Assembly: GCA_020833575.1 (NCBI GenBank) | Contig: JAJHRT010000003.1 | Location: 1 to 32,368, forward strand | Length of the DNA: 32,368 nt | Source of the DNA: Thermofilum sp. | GTDB taxonomy: Archaea > Thermoproteota > Thermoprotei > Thermofilales > Thermofilaceae | Direction of reading: 5' to 3' | In this document: positions 18,263 to 26,998 of the stretch, in pieces | How positions within the stretch are numbered: the first letter of the stretch is position 1 | Layout of the letters: each line of letters begins with the position of its first letter | Position numbers and translations under genes: made by a program | The notes under the pieces: generated by a model | What the model saw: only the letters and a program-made list of their open reading frames with translations | Told to the model about the DNA's origin: nothing | Databases searched by the model: none

Positions 18263-19909
18263 TTATATCGCGCGCGCTATCCTCCCTAGCTCGCCGGCCA
18301 ATTTTGAGATCTTGCTCTCAAGAGCTTCCACGCGCCTCTTGTACTCCTGCTTGTCTATCCTGCCTCGCCTGAACATGCGCTCGGCCTCCAGGAGCTCTCT
18401 GAAGGTTGCTGCTATCTCATCGCTAACACTCTGAACTTTCGCGAAGATCTCGCTTCCCCGCGGGCCTAGCGATGACAGCACCTTGGAAACCTCGCTCTGT
18501 AGCTCAGCATCCCGCCTAGCATAGCTCTGCACAAGGTCGATAATCCTGACGACACCCGCACCTCTCGAGCGGTGCTCTCTCAGCTGGTCCAGCATAGCCA
18601 TCAGGTTTTCTCTTCTCTTTTCAAGTAGCTCTCTGGCCTTTGCCTCGCTCTCCCTTCTCAGGATGAGCTCGGCCCTGCTTTCTGCAGGAGCACCCCCTCT
18701 CCGCCTAGTGATGGCTGCGTAACCAGCCACTGCAGCCAGGAAGCCTACCGCTAGGAGGGCAGCTAGTGCTCCGACAGGCATGGCCTGCGTTGGGGCGAAG
18801 CTGGTGCTCACTCTCACCGCGGGGTAGGTGTCGGGCCGGAAGATGGGGCCTGGCTTAGCGATTTCATAACAGCGCGTAGAGTCTAGGACTTCCTCACCAG
18901 CTACTAGGCTGCTTGGCAGCTGGGCGACACCCTGAATGCACAACCTCACGCTGTAATGCTTCACGAAGACTCCCAGCCCTGTGAAGGCATTGAGAGTCCC
19001 GTTGAAGTCTGTGGAGTACCTGACCTGCACCCTTGTCTCCTGACCAGGGGCCTGTAGGGATGTCAGCAGGTGTATGAGCACAAGGGTGGAGTTGCCAGAG
19101 GAGTACTTGCTGATGTACCTCTCTGGGTACTGGAAGAGGTCACCGCTGACGCCCTCCAGCTTATACCCCGCCGGTAGGGTTAAGCTGAGGGAGCTCACGG
19201 GGAGTCCACCCTCCGACCTCAGAGTGTACGTGTCGACGAACGTTGCGCGCCCTGGTGAAAGGTGAATCGTCCTGTTAAGGTAGGTGACCCTGGCAAGCTG
19301 AACATTTGATAAGAGTGCTGTGGATGTCACCACGTCTAGAGAGCCTGGAGGTACTGTCAGGTTGTACCTGACTACTCCGCCGGAGAAGTTTCCATAGAAA
19401 GCCTCGGCCGAGAACGTGGTTCCCAGGGTGATGCTACCCTCCACCTTGCTGACCCAGCCCAGAGGAGATAGCGGGACGGGCGTTTTCAGGATCACGTGTG
19501 TCGAGTTCTTCGAGACGGCGTCGACAACGAGGATCACGTAGAAGGAGGAGTCTTCACGCTCGACATCGAACCTAAGGCTACCGTTGTAGACCTTTCCCAG
19601 CGCGCTACCATAGCTGGTTTTAGCCCATGCGAAAGCGATCTCATCTCCCAGCCGGCTTACGTTGAACTCCAGAGTCTTCGTTGGGGCTGGCAGGCTAATG
19701 TTGAGAAATAGCACAACATAGCCATTCTCGACTCTCCCGGTGATTCCAACATGTGCCGTGTAGCCCGTCTCCGCGCGTACGGGGTGTGCAAGTACTAGAA
19801 GCACTGCCACAAGGACGGCTGTCAAAGAACGTGAGCCTCTCCTTCCACGCATCGGTAAGCGACCCCCGCGACCCCACTTATAAAGGTGCGCGTGCTCAGA
19901 GAGATACAA
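18263..19909 (-). CDS. Exported single-pass membrane protein with sequon-rich ectodomain and cytoplasmic coiled coil
   Basis: Signal peptide (SLTAVLVAVLLVLAHPVRA), ectodomain with nine N-x-S/T sequons, one TM segment (GALAALLAVGFLAAVAGYAAI), charged helical C-terminus. Confidence 0.75.
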   Translation of the reverse strand: MYLSEHAHLYKWGRGGRLPMRGRRGSRSLTAVLVAVLLVLAHPVRAETGYTAHVGITGRVENGYVVLFLNISLPAPTKTLEFNVSRLGDEIAFAWAKTSYGSALGKVYNGSLRFDVEREDSSFYVILVVDAVSKNSTHVILKTPVPLSPLGWVSKVEGSITLGTTFSAEAFYGNFSGGVVRYNLTVPPGSLDVVTSTALLSNVQLARVTYLNRTIHLSPGRATFVDTYTLRSEGGLPVSSLSLTLPAGYKLEGVSGDLFQYPERYISKYSSGNSTLVLIHLLTSLQAPGQETRVQVRYSTDFNGTLNAFTGLGVFVKHYSVRLCIQGVAQLPSSLVAGEEVLDSTRCYEIAKPGPIFRPDTYPAVRVSTSFAPTQAMPVGALAALLAVGFLAAVAGYAAITRRRGGAPAESRAELILRRESEAKARELLEKRRENLMAMLDQLREHRSRGAGVVRIIDLVQSYARRDAELQSEVSKVLSSLGPRGSEIFAKVQSVSDEIAATFRELLEAERMFRRGRIDKQEYKRRVEALESKISKLAGELGRIARAI

Positions 19910-22100
19910 AGTCCTCGATCCTCGGCAGTTTCTTTGGGAGACCCTTCCTCTCCCTGATGGAAAGCACGAGCTGCTCTAGCTGAGCGGCCGGCACAGGTGC
20001 CCACTTGAGGAACTCGTACGCGAAGAAGGCCCTGCCCTGAGTGGCTTCACGCAGCTCATCTGCGATATTGAAGCTCTCCGAGACGGGCAGCTCCGCCAGG
20101 ACCCTCATTATCAGTCCTTTCTCCTCCATCAAGATTATCTTCCCCCGGTGCCTATTGAGCACCGTTAGCACACCGCTGAGGTGTGCTGGAGGTACCTTCA
20201 CGTCCACCTTGAGGATGGGCTCGAGGAGGGTCGGCTTTGCGGATAGTATAGACGCCATTATGCTGTTCTTCGTTGCCGGCATTATCTGCGCAGGACCCCT
20301 GTGTGCGGGGTCTTCGTGCAGTACGGCATCGACGAGGACTACCTTCACACCTCGCACCGGTTCCTGAGCCAGGGGTCCCGCCTCCATGGTCCAGCGGAAG
20401 CCCTGCACTATGGTGTCCCTAACCTCCCTAAGGTACTGTACTCCCGACGTCTTGTTTACGAAGATGTTGAAGTTCTCATCTATATCCCATATATTGCGCG
20501 CCTCGTCAGTATCCCATCCTGCATACTCGCGCAGGATGTTCGCGCGCTCGCGCCAGTCCTGATCCGCGTACACCTTGCCCTCCTGCATTAGCTTGATCGT
20601 CTCCTCGTTAAGCGGCTCCACGTAGAGGTAGAGCTTGTTATGCTTGTTGGGAGACTTCCCCTCGAAGACCTCGCCCTTGTCTCTCACAGTCTCCCTGTAC
20701 CTCACTATTGGCGGGGAGGTTACAACCTCCAGTCCCGTCCTCTGCTTAAGGTCCCACAGCACGATCTCAAGGTGAAGCGTACCAACACCGCTTATCAGGT
20801 ACTCGCCAGTCTCCTGGTTTATGTAGACCTTTAGGGTTGGATCCTCGATGGCGAGCTTCCTAAGGGCGTCAACAAGCTTCGGCAGGTCGCTGCTCCGCTT
20901 CGGCTCTATGGCTATCGTCACCACAGGCTCCGCGACGTATACCAGGTGCTCGAAGGGCACCATCTGGTCCTTATACTTGATATCCACAACTGTCTCGCCC
21001 GCACGGGCTTTATCCAGGCCTAGCATCGCGACTATGTTCCCCGCAGAGACCTGGTCTATCTTCTCCCTGTACGGTCCCATGTAGAGACCTACCTGCAGTA
21101 TCTTCCCGCTATCTCGCGCGTTGAGGAGGTAAACCTCCTCGCCCTCTACAACAGTACCGCTGAAGACCCTGCCTGTGGCAACTTGCCCGGCGTGAGGGTC
21201 TACCGTTATCTTGCTCACCGCCACGACCGTGGGGCCATCCGGGTCGCACTCGAGCATAGCCTTGCCGATCTCGCTGTTGAGGTCGCCGCGCCAGAGGCGC
21301 GGTACCCTGTACTTCTGAGCTTCACGCGGGTTAGGGATGTGCTCCACCACCATATCCAGGAGGGCTACGTACAGTGGGAACTCCTTTGCGAGCGTCTCTA
21401 CATCGTCGTGCGCGTAGGCGTCAATGATGTAATCGAACTTGACCCCCTTCTCGACGGCTATGGGCACGGTTAAGCCCCACTTGTGCAGTGCACTGCCGAA
21501 GGCTACCTGGCCCTTGGCAATATCTACCTTCCACTTGTCACGGAACTCCTTGTCAGCGTAGAGCTCGATAAGCCCGTTGAACTCTTTCACTATTTCCACA
21601 AACCTCTGCTGTATCTCCCGCGGCCCGAGGCGCAGCTCCTTAATGAGTCTATCCACCTTGTTAATGTAGAGCAGGGGTCTCACGTACTCCTGGAGAGCCT
21701 GTCTCACCACGGTCTCTGTCTGCGTCATTACACCTTCCACAGCATCAACGACCACTATGCCCCCGTCCATCATTCTGAGGCTTCTCGTCACGTGCCCTGT
21801 GAAGTCGACGTGCCCTGGCGTGTCGACCAGGTTGATCACATAGGGTTTACCCTCCCACTCGTGGTACAGCGAGACGTTGGCCGCCTTCACGGTCATCTGT
21901 CTTAACTGCTCGATCTCTACGTAGTCGAGTGCGAGAGCCTGCCCTGCGACCTTGGGGCTGAGGATGCCCGCGCCCATTAGCAGCGAGTCTGAGGTCGTGG
22001 TCTTGCCGTGGTCCACGTGCGCGAGTGTGCCTATGTTCCTCACCTGCTCGACATTCCTCATTATCTTGGCTATTTCCTCAACCTGCTTGTACCTCGGCAT
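19896..22100 (-). CDS. fusA: Translation elongation factor 2
   Basis: GTLAHVDHGKTT, VDTPGHVDF, NKVD, and the diphthamide-site region HEDPAHRGPAQIMPA. Confidence 0.98.
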   Translation of the reverse strand: MPRYKQVEEIAKIMRNVEQVRNIGTLAHVDHGKTTTSDSLLMGAGILSPKVAGQALALDYVEIEQLRQMTVKAANVSLYHEWEGKPYVINLVDTPGHVDFTGHVTRSLRMMDGGIVVVDAVEGVMTQTETVVRQALQEYVRPLLYINKVDRLIKELRLGPREIQQRFVEIVKEFNGLIELYADKEFRDKWKVDIAKGQVAFGSALHKWGLTVPIAVEKGVKFDYIIDAYAHDDVETLAKEFPLYVALLDMVVEHIPNPREAQKYRVPRLWRGDLNSEIGKAMLECDPDGPTVVAVSKITVDPHAGQVATGRVFSGTVVEGEEVYLLNARDSGKILQVGLYMGPYREKIDQVSAGNIVAMLGLDKARAGETVVDIKYKDQMVPFEHLVYVAEPVVTIAIEPKRSSDLPKLVDALRKLAIEDPTLKVYINQETGEYLISGVGTLHLEIVLWDLKQRTGLEVVTSPPIVRYRETVRDKGEVFEGKSPNKHNKLYLYVEPLNEETIKLMQEGKVYADQDWRERANILREYAGWDTDEARNIWDIDENFNIFVNKTSGVQYLREVRDTIVQGFRWTMEAGPLAQEPVRGVKVVLVDAVLHEDPAHRGPAQIMPATKNSIMASILSAKPTLLEPILKVDVKVPPAHLSGVLTVLNRHRGKIILMEEKGLIMRVLAELPVSESFNIADELREATQGRAFFAYEFLKWAPVPAAQLEQLVLSIRERKGLPKKLPRIEDFVSL

Positions 22101-22131
22101 TAGCCACCACTTCGACTCACGCGAGTCTCCA

Positions 22132-22141
22132 CCGTTTTTTA
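22132..22141 (-). promoter_or_regulatory. Candidate TATA element of the EF-2 gene
   Basis: Minus strand reads AATAAAAAAC about 35-40 nt upstream of the ATG at 22100. Confidence 0.45.
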
Positions 22142-22193
22142 TTCATTACCACGCTGCCTCGCGCGCGAGATGCGCACTGCGGCGGAACGAGGC

Positions 22194-23492
22194 TTACCTG
22201 ATCCATTCCTCGGGGATTTCTTCCTCGGGGCTCAGGCCCAGCACCTCCCTAGGTTTAGTCAGGTGCCTGTAGGCCCTTGGGCTAGGCAGGTAGAGCCCAG
22301 GTTCTAGGTGCCTTGCATGCTCCACTCGTACCTTCTTGAGATCCAGGGATTTGAACCCACACCCAGGGCACTTGAACCCCTTCCCGCGACCGGCGGACTT
22401 CATTCTCCTCCCGCAAACCGGGCATAAGGGGTTAAGCTCGAGGGCTTCTGGGGAAGTTGAAATCACCCTCAGACTTTCAGCGTTGAGCGTAAAGCCGAAG
22501 CGGGGTACAACGCCCCCTCCAACCTCCACGAGGTCCCCGCTGCGCAGCAGCCTCGCGGCATGCCTGAGGTAGCCGGTCTCCCTGTAGAACATGACGTCAA
22601 TACATCCCGTGTGATCACACAGAGTGACCTTGATGTGCCCGCCTTTGAGGATCCGAGGAGAGCCTTTCACCCTTCCCTCGACCAGGGCTGAGTCATAGGG
22701 TTTTAGCGAGGAGATGTTCTTCTTGGTGCGCAGGTGCGCGAAGGTAGCTTGATTCGTTTTATAGAGAATCCATCGGCTCGCACCGGGGATGATGCTCAGA
22801 GCCTCCACGAGAAGGCGGGGGCTTAGGCCGCGCAAGCCGAGGACGACGGGAGCCCCGCTCCGCGGTGTGGCTAGGGTTCTCTTCTCCACGTAATCGTAGG
22901 TAGCGAAGATGTAAGGCCTGTACCTCCGGTCCACCTCCTTGAATACCTCGTCGCTGCTAGCGAGCCTTGCTCCCAGCTCTCTCGGGCCGTACACGAGCAC
23001 CTCGTAGGTAAACTCTCTGAGCTTGAAGGCTCCTATGGCAGCCGCCGAGCCGGTCAACCCCCTGCCCCTAAGACTTGTCAGGCAGACCTCCCCTCTTCGA
23101 GCAAGCTCTTCAAGAAGCTCCCGGACATAGGCCAGCGGCACGTACTCGCTGAGTGCCCTCTCGTAGACCCTGGAGAGCGCGCCCACCGCCCTGCCGCTGG
23201 CCACGACAAGCCCCGGAGAGGTTTTGCCATGGGTTTCCACCTCGTGCTCTATGACCGAGGCTAGCTCCCAGGCTACGTCGCAGAGGTCGCTGTCGTCCAG
23301 CCGCAAGTGCAGTGATACGGCACCGTTGCCCCTGGTCTTAACGGGGACGTTCGGGTTGAGCCGGACGAGGTAGGGTAGGTCGAGGAACAAGGCATTCTTG
23401 CGGCGGAGGTAGGAGGCCAGAAGGTACCCTAGGTAGGTTGTACAGCCTCCGTGCGGAGAGTCCGCATCATCCAGGCCCACGTGGATGTCCAT
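22194..23492 (-). CDS. tiaS: tRNA(Ile2) 2-agmatinylcytidine synthetase TiaS
   Basis: N-terminus HVGLDDADSPHGGCTTYLGYLLASYL, OB-fold-like region, C-terminal zinc ribbon CPVCGRRMKSAGRGKGFKCPGCG. Confidence 0.93.
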   Translation of the reverse strand: MDIHVGLDDADSPHGGCTTYLGYLLASYLRRKNALFLDLPYLVRLNPNVPVKTRGNGAVSLHLRLDDSDLCDVAWELASVIEHEVETHGKTSPGLVVASGRAVGALSRVYERALSEYVPLAYVRELLEELARRGEVCLTSLRGRGLTGSAAAIGAFKLREFTYEVLVYGPRELGARLASSDEVFKEVDRRYRPYIFATYDYVEKRTLATPRSGAPVVLGLRGLSPRLLVEALSIIPGASRWILYKTNQATFAHLRTKKNISSLKPYDSALVEGRVKGSPRILKGGHIKVTLCDHTGCIDVMFYRETGYLRHAARLLRSGDLVEVGGGVVPRFGFTLNAESLRVISTSPEALELNPLCPVCGRRMKSAGRGKGFKCPGCGFKSLDLKKVRVEHARHLEPGLYLPSPRAYRHLTKPREVLGLSPEEEIPEEWIR

Positions 23493-23494
23493 CC

Positions 23495-24070
23495 CTAGCG
23501 GATGTGCTCAACGGCGTAGAGGTAGATTCCATCCAGGATACCCGGGCCCGCCCCCTCCCTGCCGTGAGGGCTGTGAGCTCTGTCGCCCCTGAGGTGCGTA
23601 GCTAAGTGGATGTTTGCAGCCGTCTGAGCCACAGCGTCTTTGTCCACTCCTTCTACTATGACGTCCTCCTTCTCAACTCTGACCTTTACTCCTGGGAGAA
23701 TCTCCGCGTAGCGTTTACCTCTCTCACCCAGGAAGTTCTCGATGACCACCTTGTTCCCCTCCACCTTTACGGACATCGGGAAGTGCGCATAAACTATCTT
23801 CAACTTGTACCTGTAGCCCCTGGTCACCCCCTCTATCATGTTCCTAATATGGGCAGCTATTGTGCCCAGTGTGGCGTAGTCCTTCTTTGTCACGTTGAAA
23901 ACCTCCACCACCACCGCCCCGTCCTCCAGCCTGATATCGATGTTCTTGGCGTGTGAGAAATCCCTCTCCACAGTGCCCAGAGGCCCGCTCACGCGCACAC
24001 GCTTACCGCCTACTTCCACGCTCACGCCCTGGGGTATCTCCACCCTCCTGGCGCTGCTGAGTACCCTCAT
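23495..24070 (-). CDS. rpl6: 50S ribosomal protein L6 (uL6)
   Basis: IPQGVSVEVGGKRVRVSGPLG N-terminus; VTRGYRYKLKIVYAHFPMSV; FLGERGKR. Confidence 0.95.
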   Translation of the reverse strand: MRVLSSARRVEIPQGVSVEVGGKRVRVSGPLGTVERDFSHAKNIDIRLEDGAVVVEVFNVTKKDYATLGTIAAHIRNMIEGVTRGYRYKLKIVYAHFPMSVKVEGNKVVIENFLGERGKRYAEILPGVKVRVEKEDVIVEGVDKDAVAQTAANIHLATHLRGDRAHSPHGREGAGPGILDGIYLYAVEHIR

Positions 24071-24098
24071 AAGACTCCGGCACCAGGCGCAGGCATGC

Positions 24099-24108
24099 AG
24101 CTATATAT
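24099..24108 (-). promoter_or_regulatory. Candidate TATA element of rpl6
   Basis: Minus strand AATATATAGC about 30-35 nt upstream of the ATG at 24070. Confidence 0.5.
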
Positions 24109-24168
24109 TCTTCGCTCCCCTGCGCGCAGAGGAAACCCTTAAATCCTCCTTTTTCACTAGAAGGGGCG

Positions 24169-24286
24169 GCGGGGGTGCCCGAGCTAGGTCAAAGGGGGCG
24201 GACCGCGAGGGCCCACACTCAGGATGCATAAATGGGAGCTCCGCTGGCGTTGGCCTGCCCGGGTTCGAATCCCGGCCCCCGCACCA
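24169..24286 (+). tRNA. tRNA-Leu(CAG), class II, with two predicted 15-nt introns (24202-24216, 24224-24238) and encoded CCA
   Basis: Acceptor GCGGGGG/CCCCCGC, discriminator A plus CCA, T-arm CCGGG-TTCGAAT-CCCGG, D-arm CCCGAGCTAGGTCAAAGGGG, long variable arm TGGCGTTGGCCTG. Anticodon arm GCGGA-CTCAGGC-TCCGC forms only after removal of two segments, each with a bulge-helix-bulge. Confidence 0.9.
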
Positions 24287-24291
24287 CCGTT

Positions 24292-24678
24292 TCACGTTTT
24301 CGTCTGCCTTAGAGCTATCACCGAGATCTCGACGAGCGCCCCTCTCGGTATCTCCGCCTGCACAGTGACCCTAGCGGGCTTCGTCCTCGAGAAGTAGCTG
24401 CTGTATACCTCGTTGAACTCCCCGAACAGACTGAGATCCTTGAGGTACACTATTGCGTAAACCACGTCATCAAGGGTGCTCCCCGCAGCTTCGAGGATCG
24501 CCTTGATGTTCTCGAGCACCCTTTTCGTCTGTTCCCTGATACCTCCGGGTACTACCTGCCCAGTATCTGGGTCGATCGGTATCTGCCCGGACACGAAGAT
24601 GAAGGGGCCCGCGGCTACAGCTTGGCTGTAGGGGCCTATGGGCCTTGGCGCTTTTTCTGTGAAGATCTCCTCCCGCAA
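24292..24678 (-). CDS. ridA: RidA-family (YjgF/YER057c) enamine/imine deaminase
   Basis: PIGPYSQAVAAGPFIFVSGQIPIDPDTG and PARVTVQAEIPRGALVEI. Confidence 0.95.
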   Translation of the reverse strand: MREEIFTEKAPRPIGPYSQAVAAGPFIFVSGQIPIDPDTGQVVPGGIREQTKRVLENIKAILEAAGSTLDDVVYAIVYLKDLSLFGEFNEVYSSYFSRTKPARVTVQAEIPRGALVEISVIALRQTKT

Positions 24679-24680
24679 GC

Positions 24681-25973
24681 TCAGGTCACCACGGTGAAGT
24701 CGAGTCCCAGCTCTTTAAGCTTTAAGAGCAGCTTCTCCACAGCATCAGGCGAGGGCACCTCGAGACCCAGCGTCACCTGCGCCATTCCCGGGCTTATGAG
24801 GGGGTTCAGCCTTTCATGCTCTATCTCCACTATGTTGAATCCGAGCTCAGCTATGGGGTCTATAACGCGCTTGAGCTGGCCGGGCCTGTCGGGGAGAACC
24901 CCCCTAATCCTGACCTGGCGCCCCTCGAGGTAGAGAACCTGGTTGATGATCCGTGACAGCAGGGAGGGGTCAGCATTACCGCCTGAGACCACGCAGACCG
25001 CTTTCCTACCCTTCACGTCCACGCTCCCCGAGAGAACAGCGGCCACAGCAAGCGCGCCCGCGGGCTCTGCAACGGTTTTTGCCCGCTCGAGCAGCATGAA
25101 CACAGCTCTGGCTATATCCTTCTCATCCACGAGGACCATGTCGTCCACAAGATCCTGGATTATGCTGAATGTCAGCTCGCCCGGCTTCTTCACGATAACA
25201 CCGTCCGCTATGCTGAAAACCTGGGGGGTCTCCACGATTCTTCCCTGCTTGTACGACATGTACATTGCGGGTGCTCCGCGAGGCTGTACACCGATCACCT
25301 TCACCCTGCTGCTGAGCCTCTTGAGCGCCACAGCTATCCCCGAGATCAAGCCTCCACCGCCTACTGGTACCAGGACTAGGTCGGCGTCGGGCAGCTGCTC
25401 GTAGATCTCCACCCCTATCGTGCCCTGCCCAGCTATGATGTCGGGATCGTCGAATGGGTGTACGAATGGCACTGATTCCTTTTTCGCGATTTCGGAGGCG
25501 TACAAGTAAGCGTCATCGTAGGTTTCCCCGTGCAGGATCACCCGGGCTCCGTAGCCCCTAGCAGCGTTGACCTTGTAGAAGGGAGTGTACCTAGGCATAA
25601 CCACCACTGCCTCTACACCTAGCAGGGAGGCTGAGTAGGCCACGCCCTGGGCGTGGTTTCCAGAGCTTGCTGTTACAACCTTCCTTACACCTCTAGTTCT
25701 CACAAGCTTAGAGATCTTGTAGTAAGCCCCCCTTACCTTGAAGGCCCCTGTCTTTTGGAGGTTCTCCAGCTTCAGGTACACTTCGCCTCCGCTAAGGTCC
25801 GAGAATGTTTTGTTGGAGACGAGAGGAGTAACATGTATAACTCCTTGAAGCATCTCTCGCGCCTCCTTTATTTTGACGGTTAGCTCCTCTAGAACCGCTT
25901 GCGAGACCATTGCAGTAGAATGCTTAGAGCGGTAGAATATATTCTCTTGTTTCACCGCTTTATCAGCATACAC
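24681..25973 (-). CDS. ilvA: Threonine ammonia-lyase with C-terminal ACT domain; true start probably the downstream ATG at 25910
   Basis: KLENLQKTGAFKVRGA PLP-Lys motif, ASSGNHAQGVA, VGGGGLISG, C-terminal ACT-like DRPGQLKRVIDPIAELGFNIVEIEHER. Confidence 0.93.
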   Translation of the reverse strand: MYADKAVKQENIFYRSKHSTAMVSQAVLEELTVKIKEAREMLQGVIHVTPLVSNKTFSDLSGGEVYLKLENLQKTGAFKVRGAYYKISKLVRTRGVRKVVTASSGNHAQGVAYSASLLGVEAVVVMPRYTPFYKVNAARGYGARVILHGETYDDAYLYASEIAKKESVPFVHPFDDPDIIAGQGTIGVEIYEQLPDADLVLVPVGGGGLISGIAVALKRLSSRVKVIGVQPRGAPAMYMSYKQGRIVETPQVFSIADGVIVKKPGELTFSIIQDLVDDMVLVDEKDIARAVFMLLERAKTVAEPAGALAVAAVLSGSVDVKGRKAVCVVSGGNADPSLLSRIINQVLYLEGRQVRIRGVLPDRPGQLKRVIDPIAELGFNIVEIEHERLNPLISPGMAQVTLGLEVPSPDAVEKLLLKLKELGLDFTVVT

Positions 25974-26003
25974 ACAGCTCCGTTTTCACTTAGGCGCGCG
26001 CGT

Positions 26004-26909
26004 TCAAAGCTCCTTTATGCCGGCTAGGACTCTTTTTACACGGTGTGTAAGCTCCCATCTTTCTCTCAAGCCGTTTACGCCCGGCTTTTCTATGAGATAC
26101 GATACTGCGGCAGCCGCGTACGCGGCAGCCTCCCTGGCGTCGCCCGAGTTCAGGTACTCTATCGAAAAGACCACTGTGAAGACGTCGCCTGCGCCTGTTC
26201 TGTCAACAATTTTAGCCGTCTCGGCCGGAGGAACATAGTACACCTTCTGCGAGGTGGCCACGTAAGCTCCAGCACTACCCAATGTGACGAGAGCTATCCC
26301 AGCACCGTCCTTAACCATCTTCTCAGCTAGCTTCCACGGCTCAGCCTCACCGTAAACCGCTTTTGCCTCGCTCACCTCTGCGTGGACTACGTCGGAGAGG
26401 GCTATGACGAGGCGAGCCTCGGGCTTAGCCGTCAGTAGCACACGCCGTTTCTCGTCAACTGAGCGCACGTAACCCTGAAGGTCGCTTGCCGTCAGCGCAG
26501 CTCTTTCAGATACCTCCTGGACTACGTCGGGCGGAACCTCGCCTATGAGAGGCCCGACCACGACCAGGGAACCTCTCACCTTCTCGAGCGGCACATCTCC
26601 TGCGAGTATGTCCTCGCACCGCGACAGGAGGTACAGGACCCTGTTCTCGCCCTCGTACACGAGCTTGAACTTCGTGGTGGGGAGGTCTTTGGACACTGTC
26701 ACATGGCTAATGTCCACGCCGCTTCGCGACAGGAACATGAGGTACTCGTCCGGGAAGTCGAGCCCTATCTTCGAGACCACGTGGGGCCTAGCTCTGTGCT
26801 TCAGCGCGGCGAAGGACCCGTAGGTAGCCGTACCTCCTAGGCTTTTCTTCACGTTCCCCTTCACTACGATTGTGTCTACTACAAGATGCCCTAGCAAGAA
26901 CACGTCCAA
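26004..26909 (-). CDS. PfkB-family sugar/nucleoside kinase
   Basis: N-terminal GG motif SLGGTATYGSFAALKHRA; C-terminal signature VDRTGAGDVFTVVF. Confidence 0.9.
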   Translation of the reverse strand: MDVFLLGHLVVDTIVVKGNVKKSLGGTATYGSFAALKHRARPHVVSKIGLDFPDEYLMFLSRSGVDISHVTVSKDLPTTKFKLVYEGENRVLYLLSRCEDILAGDVPLEKVRGSLVVVGPLIGEVPPDVVQEVSERAALTASDLQGYVRSVDEKRRVLLTAKPEARLVIALSDVVHAEVSEAKAVYGEAEPWKLAEKMVKDGAGIALVTLGSAGAYVATSQKVYYVPPAETAKIVDRTGAGDVFTVVFSIEYLNSGDAREAAAYAAAAVSYLIEKPGVNGLRERWELTHRVKRVLAGIKEL

Positions 26910-26949
26910 GCCAAACCACCCCTGGGTTTCACATGGTCATAAGTCCTCT

Positions 26950-26958
26950 ATTAAATAT
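26950..26958 (-). promoter_or_regulatory. Candidate TATA element of the PfkB kinase gene
   Basis: Minus strand ATATTTAAT in an AT-rich patch between the ECF cluster and the kinase gene. Confidence 0.45.
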
Positions 26959-26998
26959 CGTTCCATCGCGCCACTTGATTAGGGGGTGGAACCGCACA

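Noticed and set aside
21890-21910. EF-2 switch I reads EQLRQMTVKAANVSL rather than the familiar RGIT(I)KA
   Set aside because: The RG-to-RQ change looks striking, but I believe similar RQMTVKAAN sequences occur in other crenarchaeal EF-2 proteins, so it is probably lineage-typical.
24101-24295. 64-aa minus-strand ORF MKRWCGGRDSNPGRPT...
   Set aside because: It is the antisense of the tRNA-Leu gene (GGRDSNPG is the classic antisense-T-arm translation).
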